Assembly (NCBI GenBank): GCA_947095535.1
Contig: OX352774.1
Span: forward strand, 38,208,496 to 38,272,495
Direction: 5' to 3'
Source of the DNA: Poecilobothrus nobilitatus
Lineage: Eukaryota; Arthropoda; Insecta; Diptera; Dolichopodidae
DNA length: 64,000 bases
Shown here: one piece after another, positions 22,920-34,936 of the stretch
Numbering within the stretch: the first letter of the stretch is position 1
How the letters are laid out: each line of letters starts with the position of its first letter
Translations under genes and position numbers: made by a program
Notes under the pieces: generated by a model
The model's database searches: none
Seen by the model: only the letters and a program-made list of their open reading frames with translations
Told to the model about the DNA's origin: nothing

Positions 22920-24156
22920 GGTTTTTCTTCTTTGTAATGAAATGAGATTTATAAAAGAATTGAAATGAAATTTTTATATTTTGTATAAAAACTTAAATTA
23001 TGTGAAGATAAAAATTATTCAGATTTAATTTATGATTTACGTATATTTAGGTACGTATTTTTAAATTCGGGTCAAAATGACTCAGCGGGAGCATTAAACA
23101 AATATTGCACAAGTACTGTAGGGTTAACTTTAAAAAGAAAGATTGAAATGAAGCTAAAATAAGGATGTATCAATTTATTTTATGACTGTAACTGTTGATA
23201 TTATTTCCGGTTATTTTACTTTAAATAATGCAATATATTCCCAAGTATGACAATTTCATTTTCAATTTTTTTTTGAAACAAAAACTTTTAAAATTCAATT
23301 AATAAAAAAAAAAAAAAAAAACCAAAACTACTCAAAATATTAAATATCCTTAAAAATTACCACAAAATAATTATTTAAGATATAGATAAATCTTTTTACA
23401 AAATTTATTTTTATATAAAATTCGAATATAGATAAAGATAAAGATTAGATGATTAGAACCCTATAGGGATCACAGATAAAAATTATTGAATAAATTTAAC
23501 TTTTTTTTTTTGCTTTACGTCCAGCATGGTTCAATTTATATTCATATGTATAGCTACAGATTGATTATAATCTTCTATACAGATTAAATAAAATTTTTTT
23601 TTTATTTAGAAATCTAAAATAAAAAATCAAAAAAAAAAAAATAAGAATTTAACTTGAAAAGAATTAAAATTTAATTCTGATTTTAAAGTTCTTGAAGTCA
23701 ACAATTTTCATATTAATTTTCTGTTAAATTACTTTGATTTCAAGTTGATTGAAAAATAAATAACAAAATTGCTTTAATATTAGACAAAAATAAAAACAAA
23801 AAGAACACAAAAAAAAAAAAAAAAAACAATACAAAAGATTTTGTTAAAAGAAATTTTTAAGTATTTATAAATGTCTATTTCTATTATCTATAGATTTAAT
23901 TTTGTAGAAAAATATACACCTACATATAAAATATAAATAGGCAAAATAATATAATAATAGGAAATTAGAAATCGGAAAATCTTTAAGTTTTTTTCATTTT
24001 AAATTTAAAAAAAATATCTACAGATTGTAAGTTACATTGTATATTTGCAATATTATATTGTATATAATATTATTATAGATTTTTTTTTTTAACAAAGATT
24101 TTGTAAAAATGAAATGTTTGAAAATTTTTAAAGTTAAAAATTAAAATTTTAAAAGT
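22920..24156. other. AT-rich non-coding DNA, no gene seen
   Basis: Poly-A/poly-T blocks (for example 23306-23321 and 23812-23826). Nothing supported. Confidence 0.55.
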
Positions 24157-24710
24157 AGCACATTTTCCAAAAAAAATATTAAGAACAATTTAGGACATTG
24201 GGACTTGCATCAAAATTTGTTAATTTTCCTAGAATTTTATATATAGTATAAGAAAAAATTGTGAAAAATGAAGAGACACTTCTTCAATTTTAAGGAAACT
24301 CCAAATAAACAGAAAAAGATATTATCATTATCTAAGAATATAATTTTGAAGTTTTAATTTGTATTACTTTGAAAACATATGTAAAGATCTTTAAGTTACA
24401 GGTGTCTACAAATTTATCCTCTAATAACTTTTAAACAGGGAAAGGATATAAAAAAAAATTCTGAAATAACTTATACAAATTTTCTCCCAAAAATTATAAC
24501 ATTCTATTTAAAAGTTTGCTGGAGATATGGAGAAGTTAAGTTTTCACATAACTGTAAATTTAAGTACTTGTATAATATTTTGATATTGATTTATAAACGC
24601 TAAAAAAATGTTCAGTACTTACTTTGATGTTTTTAAATTAAAAAAATATTTTAAAAAAAATCTCAGACATATAAAAATATATCGGACGGACGGATAGAGT
24701 GAATCAAAAT
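24157..24710. mobile_element. Decayed element of the AGCACATTTTCC family (copy E)
   Basis: Begins AGCACATTTTCCAAAA, the same end as the elements at 50943-52053 and 60288-61056. The body shares TTAAGTTACAGGTGTCTACA and CACATAACTGTAAATTTAAG with those and with the internal part of copy A at 12.8-13.1 kb. Near 24685 it has CGGACGGACGGATAGAGTGA, the GGAC run that marks the other end of the family. The far terminal repeat is not recognisable, so this copy is truncated or too diverged. Confidence 0.6.
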
Positions 24711-25916
24711 TATTAAGTAGAACAGATTATTTTGAATTAGAATTCATCATAATACAGACAGAAATTCTTATTTTAAAATCAAAAATTAAAAGAAAATCTT
24801 CGCTAATTAAAATATTTTGAAAATTTAATATCTTAAATTTATTTTTTTTTATATAAAACTTTTTGATTAAGGTCATGATATCGAACTTATTGTACATTTC
24901 AAATTAATTTAAATTTTTTTTTATTGATGATTGATTTCTTCCTCTTTATTCAAAATAATATTTAATTTTTTTTTTTAGTTTTTCATTATAAAATCTGAAT
25001 AAAAGGCTTAATTAAAAAGGCTTTAAAAAGGCTTAAAGCTAAAAATCATATTAATTAAATTACAAAATTAAAAATCCAAAGCATATTAACATAGAACTAT
25101 AAAAGCATAAGAAAATAAGTTCTAATAACTCCACCTTTATGAGAATAAATTGCATCAAAACACGGAATACATTGCATTTTATTGATCCCAATAATCCCAT
25201 AATTGATCCCAAATTAAAAATTTTATGATTTGTCCGCGAGATTGTGGCTTTTGTATAATTACAAGATCCTGTATAGTTGATTTTCGGGCAAAAATCAATT
25301 TGGAAAAAGCGTACATATAACCCTGATTTTGTAAACATAATACACAAAGATTATTAAACTGAAAATCAGAGTTACGTCCTTTTGCGAAATTAGCGTACAA
25401 GCAAATAAAATACTGTTAAATCATAGTCTAGTAAAATAATATATGTATAGGCTAATGACATCTGGGCAAATATAATATAGGCATTGGATAGTAATCCATA
25501 AATATTTTTATTATATATATAATATGTATAATAGTATTAATACTCTTTTATAAATTCATTCATATATTATTATGGGCGCCTCACATTACAAAGTTAAGGT
25601 TATAAATTATGTAATTAATTTATCCTAGTAGATATTTTGTTTTTTTAATTCAACAGTTTTTTCAATTCCAATATTTTTCAAATTTTTTAATAGAAATTTC
25701 CTACATCAAAATTGAACTGGAAAAAATTTCACCAAATTTTGTGTGGAAATAACTCCACATCGATTTGATGGAATGTACATTTCTTATGAGGTGTTAATAT
25801 AACGTTGAGTTTTTTCCGTGCGCTAACTATATTACACCAAATTAGGAATACGTAAAAAAAATATTTCTTCTTCCTTTTCCATATCTCTATTCAGGTCATA
25901 GTGACATTAAATAAAA
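24711..25916. other. AT-rich non-coding DNA, no gene seen
   Basis: Minus-strand frames at 25060-25400 overlap each other in two phases. One gives YMYAFSKLIFARKSTIQDLV, which is mildly protein-like, but there is no motif and a tandem TTGATCCCAATAATCCC phrase explains part of it. I do not call a gene. Confidence 0.45.
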
Positions 25917-26926
25917 ACGAGGAAGAATACAGTTGCCTTTGTCAACTCTTAGATACCCGTACGAACCGTTAGTATGTTCACAGCCTGTCACTCTGCTCAC
26001 AATATTATTTTTTTAATATTTTAGTATTTTAAAATAATTTGGGTGAATTTTATAATTTCTAGAACTATGGGTTCTACATATATTCAAACTATATGTTTAT
26101 ACATTCTTCTAAAGCAAATTCTAACCTTCCACATAACGATTATCAATCCAAAACTTTTTCAAATATTCTATAGTACCATTTAATACTAAGCAGTAAATCT
26201 ATATTAAATTTACTAAGTACAAAATAGTAAATATAATTTTAAATATTATATTATATTATATTTAAATATTCCATTGACAGAATAATTTCTTATAAGTACA
26301 ATAAAATACATATATGTATGTAAATACGGCGCTATATATCACTATCACATAACGGTAAATTAAGACACGGTATGCCACAAATATATATTTATTATGTATA
26401 CACTTTTAAAGCTAATAAAAGTAGTAATCGTTTGGCGTTTTCAAAATGAAGATATACCTTATACAACTTGTGCTATAACAATTTAAATATAGAGCTTTTT
26501 TGAACCTTTGGGGAGCTGTAGCTCCGTAACGGGTGGGGCTACAAAAAAAAGTTATTAAAAATAAAATTAATATTTTTGTGAGATCTATAAGTGGTTAACA
26601 TTTCATAGCTCTATTGCAAAAAAAATGTTGGGATCTAAAAGTTAGGTGTTCGAGAGCTACCCTAAGGCTTGGTCCAAACTCAACCAAAAAAAATAGGGAA
26701 CCTACAAATTACTCCCAGAATATTTTGTGTTAATTTCAAGATTCTAGCTTTCTTAGTTTTTGAGTTAGCGTGCTGACGGACGGACGGACGGACATGGCTC
26801 AAAAGTCTTAGAATTTTTTTCTGATCCGATCCATACCTTTGAAGGTATATCTAGCTCGCTTATTTCGAGGTGTTACAAACGGAGGAGTAATTTTATTATA
26901 CCCGATCCTATCGTACGGGTATAAAA
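25917..26926. mobile_element. mini-me/DINE-1-like element, copy B (short form)
   Basis: Same ends as copy A: AACGAGGAAGAATACAG, a hairpin AGTTGCCTTTGTCAACT (one stem mismatch), ATACCCGTACGA, and at the right TCGTACGGGTATAAA. The two copies align closely over their shared parts, including TTGGGGAGCTGTAGCTCCGT and the GACG run (26774-26793), but B lacks roughly 550 bp of A, with a junction near ACGGCGCTATATATCACT. B could be an internal deletion product, or A a composite. No coding capacity. Confidence 0.85.
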
Positions 26927-26967
26927 ATATACCCGTATATAATATACGGGTAATATAATATACGGGT
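26927..26967. repeat. Short iterated copies of the element B terminus
   Basis: After the end of copy B, the motif ATACGGGT recurs: ATACCCGTATATAATATACG then GGTAATATAATATACGGGTA. These look like slippage copies of the element's terminal ACGGGTAT and directly abut the left arm of the long hairpin that follows. Confidence 0.6.
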
Positions 26968-27448
26968 AATAAAATAAAATAAATAAAAAAAATTTAAAAA
27001 AAAACAGCTTTTTTGAACTAAAAAGTAGAAAATAAATTTTTAATAGCAAATTTTTCTGTAATTTTCTAAACTATATTGTTACAATCGAGATTTCTTTGAA
27101 AAAGTTTATTTCAATATGTCAAATATATATATAAATATAAGTATATATAAGTTTTAAAGTCTGTGAAATTAATATAAAAGCTGGAGGCAAAATTTAAAAA
27201 TATAAGTTTATAGTTATGCGTTTGTTGCCTCCAGCTTTTATTTTAATCTCACAGACTTTAAAACTTATATATACTTATATTTATATATATATTTGACATA
27301 TTGAAATAAACTTTTTCAAAGAAATCTCGATTGTAACAATTATAGTTTAGAAAATTACAGAAAAATTTGCTATTAAAAATTTATTTTCTACTTTTTAGTT
27401 CAAAAAAGCTGTTTTTTTTTAAATTTTTTTTATTTATTTTATTTTATT
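26968..27448. repeat. Long near-perfect inverted repeat (hairpin), ~223-bp arms
   Basis: The left arm runs from about 26968 to 27190 and the right arm from 27225 to 27448, separated by a 34-nt loop (27191-27224). Inner edges are GCTGGAGGCAA and TTGCCTCCAGC. I can see only a few differences over the arms: two substitutions near 27170 and a one-base indel near 27090, so the arms are about 98-99% identical. A transcript across it would fold into a very long duplex, like fly hairpin-RNA precursors of endogenous siRNA. The alternatives are a foldback transposon, a recent inverted duplication or an assembly artefact. No open frame of note lies in the arms. Confidence 0.92.
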
Positions 27449-27602
27449 CTTTTTAGTAACGACAAATATAAGTATTGAATTGATATTTTCTTTTTTCCTT
27501 GTTTAATTTTGAATTTTTACAGTTGCCCTCACAGTTTATAAGTATATTATTACCTGTTATAATATAGAATATATTGAATTTTTTTATTATTAATTTATTG
27601 TG

Positions 27603-28121
27603 ACAAAATTTTTAAAAAATTAAGAAAACGTTGCATAGCTAAATTCAAAATTTAAATAAAAATATTGCAATTTTATAATGTTCTTTATTTCCACTTAAAA
27701 ACGCGACCCTTTAAAAACTTTGATTTATATACTGCCTTGTTTTTTCTTTCTTTTATAGCATGACATTTTAATATTTTTTTTTCTATCTGTTATGAGTGTA
27801 AATATCATATGTGCACATATACATAAGAAATATACTTTAAAAATATTTAAAAACAATCAAAGTAACATTTTTTGTTCTCTTTTTTTTCTATTCGTTTTTA
27901 TTTTTCTTCCAGTATTACATTTTCCTTTTTTTTGTTTTCTGTTATTTAGGTACGCTAAGTATTTCTTTTTTTTTTTTAAATATTTAATTTATACTTGCAT
28001 TCTATTTACAAAATATAAATTATAACCTATAGAACATTCTGAATTTTTTTTTGTTCGTTTATATTTACCGTCCATTCATATAAATCTAACTGTTGCTTAC
28101 ATATTAAAAAATAATAAATCT
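27603..28121. repeat. Tandem duplication, copy 1 (~0.6-kb period)
   Basis: Starts GCAAAATTTTTAAAAAAT... style sequence and includes TTCTTTATTTCCACTTAAAA, ATCATATGTGCACATATAC, CTTCCAGTATTACATTTTCC and TTACCGTCCATTCATATAAA. All these recur in order at 28216-28910. The 77-codon frame at 27792-28025 lies within it but is not kept open in the second copy, which argues against coding. Confidence 0.85.
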
Positions 28122-28215
28122 ATAACTACATACATAAATAGCCATATATTCATTCATATACATAGTATCTATATTATGTGCTGAACTTCTCAGTGTTGCA
28201 TTATATCATAATGCG

Positions 28216-28910
28216 GCAAAATTTTTAAAAAATTAAGAAAACGTCAAAGTTTAAATAAAAATATTGCAATTTTATAATGTTCTTTATTTCCACTTAAAAT
28301 GCGACCCTTTAAAAACTTTGATTCATACACTGCCTTGTTTTTTCTTTCTTTTCATAACATAACATTTTAATATTTTTTTTTTATCTGTTATGTACGGAAA
28401 TATCAAACGTATGTTTCTTTCTTTTAAAATCATAACATTTTAATAGTACTTTTTTTCTATCTGTTATGTAGGTAAATATCATATGTGCACATATACTATT
28501 TCTTATGTAAAATAGTATATATACTATTTTACATAATAAAATATACTATTTCTTATGTCTATTTCTTATGACTTTAAAAATATTTAAAAACAATCAAAGT
28601 AACATTTTTTGTTCTTTTTTTTTCTATTCGTTTTTATTTTTCTTCCAGTATTACATTTTCCTTTTTTTTTGTTTTCTGTTATTTAGGTACGCTAAGTATT
28701 TCTTCTTTTTTTTTTTAAATGTTTAATTTGTACATGCATTCTATTTAAAAAATAGAAATTATTAGCTATAGAACATTCTGAATTTTTTTTTTGTTCGTTT
28801 ATGTTAATCGTCCATTCATATGCATACATAAAATTTTTTTTTGTTCGTTTATGTTTACCGTCCATTCATATAAATATAACTGTTGCATACATATTAAAAA
28901 GTAATAAATC
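28216..28910. repeat. Tandem duplication, copy 2, with internal duplications
   Basis: Aligned with copy 1 but about 175 bp longer. The extra length comes from smaller duplications inside it: the TCTGTTATGTA region occurs twice (near 28385 and 28460), and TTTTTGTTCGTTTATGTT occurs twice (near 28790 and 28840). It also carries a 34-bp perfect palindrome. Confidence 0.85.
28503..28536. repeat. Perfect 34-bp palindrome
   Basis: The half-site TTATGTAAAATAGTATA is followed directly by its reverse complement TATACTATTTTACATAA, with no loop. Copy 1 of the surrounding duplication lacks it, so it arose after the duplication. Confidence 0.85.
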
Positions 28911-29169
28911 GATGAATCAACTAAATAATAATAGTTGGGAATTTGGGAATTTGGTGTGACTGCGTTAGCGGGTTTTTAATAGTACAGCACACATAAAAAT
29001 ATGCATACCATTTTTGTACATGTTTGAACCTACATATGTATGTAGTAAAAAAATTTGCTTTTAAAAGTATGTAATTGAGAATATATTAAATTGCTTACTT
29101 CTAAATGCTAATATTTTTGAATTAAAAAACACGTATCTATATAAATATTATAAATAAACACATTGCTTT

Positions 29170-29655
29170 TATAAATAAAAATGTACTAGTATTCGCCCGC
29201 CCCTCGAAATTCGAGGTGTTTTAATTAGCAATTACAATACAATATATACAGTATAGTTTCTTTATGATTTTATTTAAAATGTAAAAATACAATTTTCAAT
29301 AATTAAAGCCTTTATGAATTTAAAATTTCTTTGTAAATAATATTTTTTGTAAAAACACGATTATTATTATCTTTTAGAAGTTGCCCTTGATTTATTGAGT
29401 ATTGGAAACTCAATATATACCTACTATATATGTATATATTATAAGAAGCCTAAGATGATAAATCATTGAGTAAAAGGGTTTTAAATATCTATTTTATACA
29501 GATTAAATATTATTATGATATTATGATATGTAAGAATTTATTTCGTTTAAAATATAAAAAAAAAAAACAAAAAAAAAAACAGAACTGAATCGAACTTGCA
29601 AAATCAAAAAGCAACTATTAATAACCCCACACTCTACCACTGTACTAAACACTAA
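29170..29655 (-). mobile_element. tRNA-headed repeat, family C
   Basis: On the minus strand, the head (29649 down to 29580) reads TTTAGTACAGTGGTAGAGTG (A box), then about 30 nt, then GCAAGTTCGATTCAGTTCTG (B box with T-arm context), a good tRNA-like layout. The body contains the block also found near 16.55 and 29.95 kb, and the far end holds GGGGCGGGCGAATACTAGTA. Such tRNA-related heads with a long body are SINE-like. No target-site duplication is obvious. Confidence 0.6.
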
Positions 29656-29854
29656 ACTAAAATTTTAATCTTTATAATCAGTTATATTGTGAAATTCCTA
29701 CTCCTACCATACAACCAATATTTAAAATTTTTTAATCGAAAAGAAAAATAAAACAAAAATTTAACGGAATCAAAGACCGTCTTTTTTAAAAATGTTTAAT
29801 ATAGGTATAGATTATACATATTATATGATACATATGTATATACTTTACATGGGT

Positions 29855-30025
29855 AAAATGGAAAATTATTAATGAAAATTAGAAAATTTTGGAAAAATAT
29901 TAATTTTGTAAGATGGCTATACTGAATATTTATCATTTAAAAAGAAAAAAATGAAAGTTGGTTGGTAAATCATTGAGTAAAATGGTTTTAAATGTCTGTC
30001 ATTTACAGATTAAATATTATGATAC
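29855..30025. repeat. Fragment related to family C body
   Basis: Shares GGTTGGTAAATCATTGAGTA and TTTACAGATTAAATATTATG with the sequence at 29440-29530 and, with more changes, 16440-16625. No tRNA-like head is attached. Confidence 0.5.
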
Positions 30026-31912
30026 TAAAAATCAATTGATTTGATGAAAAAAAACTTAAATTTAACACTTGCTTACTAAATTTTAAGTAAATGAATATTA
30101 AATTTTTACACATTCATATCTTTCAAATTCATCGCTTTCAAACCAAAAATATTTTCGAAGCACATATTATTACATATACATATGCATACATATGCATACA
30201 TGAAGTATGAACCTATGCATATGTACGCTTAAAATACAATAGCTACATAAAAAACAAACAAAGTCTTTTATGGAAAAAAAAAACATTTATGGATTACGTA
30301 TACGTATTGGTATTGGTATTGGTGAGTTTAGTAAATTTAGATAAAATATTTTATTTTGGTTCTGTAATAATTCTGTTAAAAATTCTGTTATATCTTTGTA
30401 TGAAAATTTAATTTTGAAATTAAGCTAATTTCTCTAAAGTTTTTCGATATTATTATTTTAAAATCATGTATTGTCATCGGGATCTGATCTAATGAAGAAA
30501 ATTTCAAGTCTCTAGCTCAACGGGAAGTGTGTTTAAAATGGCTTCTAAGATTCCATCCTTTACCCAACCAAGTTAATAAAAAGCTGTTAAAAAAACATTT
30601 TGCAACAGTTAAAAAATGGTGTGAGGGATCCATAATTTCTTTCATTACAAAAATGCAGAACTTAACTTTTTATCAACTGAAATCTTACAACGATTCTGTT
30701 ATGTCCAAAATAATGTTTTTGTAAACTTATTAATATGTCCTTTATTATTGCAAAAAAAAAAAAAAAATCATTTGTTTTTATTATGTGAAAGATTGTCAAA
30801 GATTGTTTCTCATTTTTTTTTTTGCAGAAATCTTTCAACCATTCAAATAATTTAAAAAAAGATTTTCTTAAATATACTTTTTATAATTAATGATTTGCGA
30901 AGAGTATTTTAAATAAAAGAGATATTTAAAAAGCATTAAATTACTCTAACAACAATGAAATATCAAAATTTAATACTTGGTAACCAGAAATGAATAAAAA
31001 AAACTTAAAAACATACTTAGGTGAATAAAATAAGAATAGCTATACAAAAAAAAAAAAAAATCTTTATTAAAAAAAAAAAAAATCTTTATTAAAAAAAAAA
31101 ATACCTTATTATAAAAATAGGTATTAAATTTTATTAATACAAAAACTGTATAAACAATTTTTTATTTTATTTTTTGGAATTTTATAAATTGGATTGAAAT
31201 TTTAATAATAAAAGACGAAAAGAAAAACTAACCTTAAAAGTGATTTCTTTATAACCAGTGTACAGGATTAATTTGACATGAACAATATAAAAACAAAAAC
31301 AAAACAACATGTCCTCATTTAAAAACATCTTGTCCTCTTTTGATTTTGTAATTACATCCGTTTCAAAGTTCTTTTTCGTTTTATAAAAGAAAAAAAAAAA
31401 ACTATAATAAAAAAATAAAAAATAATGAAAAAAAACAAAAAAAAAGAAAATTTTGGAAATTAAAAAAAAGTAAACTTTTCTTACTATCAAGACTAAAAAA
31501 CATCAGGTTACCATCATCATTTCTAGTAAAAAACAAAAAGCTAACAAAGTAACTACAACTCAATGTAATTTAAAACAGAGTAAATTTATGTTTACTTTTA
31601 TGTACATATACATAACACACACATTATATTATATATAAAAAGTTATATTTTAAGATTGCCAAATTAAATGAATTTGCAAGATAATAAATATGTTATGCAT
31701 ATCTACAATTTGTCAACCCCAATTTTACAATATTAATTAACATTTTAGATTTTCTAATCGAATGTCTTTGTTTAGCCGGAAAAAATCCATTGTATAAAGT
31801 AGGAAAAAATTTGGTTTATGATAATATTTTAAATTGAATGTTAGGTAAGCTTTTATTCCCGTTCACTGAGGCTACACACTTATAATAGTTTATACTCAGT
31901 AAAACTGTTCTT
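30026..31912. other. AT-rich non-coding DNA, no gene seen
   Basis: A 65-codon plus frame at 30527-30724 has somewhat mixed composition but no motif. The 102-codon minus frame at 31182-31490 is largely poly-Phe from A runs. A local duplication of AAAAATCTTTATTAAAAAAA occurs near 31050-31100. No gene called. Confidence 0.5.
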
Positions 31913-32040
31913 CTAATCACTAGCTCTTACTCTATTAGGTAGTTCTAAAACATTCAATTTATTAAAAAAATCGGAATGGTTCCATTTAAATGCTGTTTTT
32001 CGTATGTTATGCAGATTTTGGTGAGTGTGGCTAAATTGTT
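31913..32040 (-). pseudogene. LINE ORF2 relic, post-reverse-transcriptase region
   Basis: On the minus strand, an open stretch of about 42 codons ends at TAG (31913-31915). It reads HTHQNLHNIRKTAFKWNHSD then FFNKLNVLELPNRVRASD. This fits the pattern downstream of the RT domain in Jockey/CR1-type ORF2 proteins (R-W..SD....L..L.LP.L..RR). It is short and 5'-truncated. The call rests on pattern memory and could be wrong. Confidence 0.4.
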
Positions 32041-32094
32041 TTTTAATTTTAACTATGGTTTTTTTTTATTGTCCTTTCCACTCCGTTAACAAAA

Positions 32095-32215
32095 ATAAGT
32101 CATCGACTAAGCCACTTATTATTTATATTAGACTAAGTTTAAGTTTCTTAAATGATTGTGTAACATAATTATTGTATTTGTGCCCTATTTATTATTTTAT
32201 AAAAGAATTATTTAT
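32095..32215. repeat. Dispersed repeat shared with 46.3 kb
   Basis: CGACTAAG, then TTATTATTTATATTAGACTA and AGTTT-AGTTTCTT recur at 46316-46360. Looser similarity continues for about 100 bp (TTGTATTTGTGCCC versus TTGTAATTGTGTGG, then GAATTATTTATT). At 46.3 kb the copy abuts a LINE relic, here it lies close to one. Confidence 0.45.
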
Positions 32216-32399
32216 TGATTATTATTTTTTTTTTTTTCAGGGAACTGGGAATTTTTTAATGGCATCAAGAATACCGTGGCAGATATTTATTGATTAAACC
32301 AATTTCCTACTATATAACTTTTAACTTTGCGGAAACTTTGCTGAGTTTGGAAATGGGGCACATGGGAAGAATGAAGTCAACTATTATATTGTTATTATT

Positions 32400-32668
32400 T
32401 TACTTTACATATATATTTAACAATTCATAATCAGATACAAAATACAGTTTAGTATATAATATCTTCTGAATATGGTAATAACTAAAACCAGCTCTACTGT
32501 TCCAGCTATAATATTATTAGTATTTATATGTATTGCTATTATTTTTATTAATAGATATTGTTTTATAATATAAAATGGCTACTTAATTTTTTATGGGATA
32601 ACCGAGTTTGAACCCAAGATCTGTTGATTTATATGACGGTGATTAACCATTTCGCCATGAATCAGTTT
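32400..32668 (-). mobile_element. Long SINE-like repeat, family B, with head
   Basis: On the minus strand it starts AAACTGATTCATGGCGAAAT, has an A box GGCGAAATGGTTAATCACC and a B box GGGTTCAAACTCGG, and continues into a body with TTATAGCTGGAACAGTAGAG, as in the copy at 8.4-8.9 kb. It is shorter than the other copies because the distal body is missing or too diverged to follow. Its head is better preserved than that at 15.5 kb and supports a tRNA origin for the family. Confidence 0.65.
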
Positions 32669-34936
32669 TATTTATTTATTTTACATTACAATATATTAAA
32701 GACTATTATAAGACAACATAATTACATAAATTCTTACAATATAAATTAGTACTATTCGACTTGACCAGAGTTGAAGAGAACTGAAGATTTTCAAGAAATT
32801 TTTAAAAAATTTAAAGCACTGGCAACTCTAATAATATGTAAATCCATGTGCAAATTTAGTTACAAAGTTATACTAAAAAAGATGGAATAAATTTCTGCAA
32901 AAACATGAAATTTGATTAAAAATTCAATTAATTTGTCTAAAAAAAAAAAAAAAACACCTTTACATTAAGTTTGTTGCTTTTCACTTGTTAAAATTAAAAA
33001 AAAAGTAAAACAGAAAAAAAAAATTAAATTACTAAAAAATTTATGTGGCAGGTGGTTTTATTGGCATTAAGATCTGAACAGCTGCACTGTTTCATTTTAT
33101 CTTTTCTCCTTTTATCCATTATTATGTTTATGTTCAGATAAAAATAACATAATAAATAATGTTTTTAGTTTAGAGCAGTTCCAAACTAGTTTAGCAGGTA
33201 ATTGGAATTACAGATTATCCTAAATTGAGCATTTTTAAAATTGTGACACTGACACTATTGTCAAATGTTCAGAATACTTACTTATAAACTTTAGAACTTA
33301 AGTCATTTTTATAATGCATCAATCAATTTTGCTTAAGATAATATCTAAAACAATTATTCTAAATTTCAATCTATGGACATCAAATAAAAATGATTTCCTT
33401 TTATTATATCTGTTTTAATTCATTTTAAATCTGTACTTAAACTCTCATTTAATTAATTTTCAATTTGTGTTGTTGTTCATCTGCCATTTTTAATAGTGTT
33501 ATCGTCTGTATTTAAATTCAATTAAAATTTAAAATCTAGAAAATTTGATATGTATGTGAATTTCATCTGTAAGTTTTGGCAGAGGAGTTAATGCAATAGA
33601 GATCATTAAAATTCTTATCTGCATTTGTCTCTTTCTATCTGAAAAAAATCAAGTATATCTCTGAAATTTTTTAGGTGAGCTTTCGAAAGAGGATTTAAGA
33701 AATTTCCAAAATTTTTTGCTTCGAACAGTATTATCTAGGTTTAAATATTAAAAAAATCAACATGAACTCTCTTTCTCTCTCTCTCTCTTTCTCTATCTTA
33801 TATAGATAGTGCAATGATTGAGGAATCTATTGATTATCAATGAGTTCTTAATTATTGCCGCAGCTGTCATTAATGAATACAAAAAACAATAATAGATTGG
33901 CACTACATTATTTCCATTAAAAATTGATTGCTAGTACAGTCTTATAATAGACTCTTTAAAGTTGAAGGATTATAACTTTACTAAGGAAATTATTTTCACA
34001 AATTTTTAAAATTATAATGTTTAAAATCGATATCCTTAAGTTTTCCGGAACAAAGATACCATAAAGTTTGCACATTTTATGTTTTTTACTTATATTTTAT
34101 ATTGGTGTCTCTTTTAATATTAAAGCCTACCTACCTCTAAGTGTCATTTTATTCTATGAAAGAAAATTATTAAATCATATTTTTGTTTTTATTAAATATC
34201 ACCTGTTTTATACCTATGTATAAATTTTCAATAAGCTTTTATTTGGTAATTTTTTTTTTTTGTTTTTTTATCATGTTTCCTTGAATTTTGATGAATATCT
34301 TTTGGTCCAATATGGTTTTTTATTTTTTTTATTTTAATTTTATTTTTATTTTTATACTTTTATTTGCTTCGATTAAAATATTTTCTGAATACATAAAGAG
34401 AAGTTCATAGACCCCTTCCGGTAACAAAAAATTTATTAAAAAGTTTTTGGTTTTGTTTTTTTTGTTTTTGTTTTTATTATGAATTTTTTAAATTAAAAAT
34501 TTCAGAGTCAAATTTAGTTTGAAAATTTTCAAGAAGTGTAAATAATTCCCAATTGGTTTCGTTCCAATGATAAAACTTAAATATTGAAAAGAAATATTAT
34601 TTATAAAAGTTTAAAATGATTTTAATTAAAAATATTTGGAAAGAAAAGTTTTACAGAGTTGGCTGATATTTTAATAAATCTGATAATGTCAAATAAAGTT
34701 AAAATGTTATAAGAAATATGAGAAATATTTTAAATAATATGACAAAGTTCTTTTTAAATGTAATATTTTAAATGAGTATTACGTTGTTCTGTTTAGCTGG
34801 AGGCGTATATTTTTTTTAAAAATAAATCAATATTGTAGGTCTTGATGGTCTTTAAAAAAATTTAATACATTTTAGTAAAGTTTTAGTACATTTCAAAAAG
34901 AAAAAGTTTAGAATGAATTTAATTAAATGAACAATA
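32669..34936. other. AT-rich non-coding DNA with a CT microsatellite
   Basis: A CT-rich tract lies at about 33767-33796. Otherwise I see no gene, tRNA-like sequence or terminal repeats. Confidence 0.5.

Noticed and set aside
25060..25400. Two overlapping minus frames of 95 and 73 codons
   Set aside because: Different phases of the same DNA, no motif, and part of it is a repeated GATCCCAATAATCCC phrase. A weak coding relic cannot be excluded.
27792..28025. 77-codon frame in the first copy of the tandem duplication
   Set aside because: The second copy does not keep the frame, and the composition is Phe/Leu-rich.
29580..29649. Functional tRNA gene on the minus strand
   Set aside because: The A and B boxes are good but the acceptor stem does not pair convincingly and the sequence continues into a repeat body, so it is treated as a SINE-like head.
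31182..31490. 102-codon minus-strand frame
   Set aside because: Mostly Phe and Tyr from A/T runs, with no domain-like pattern.
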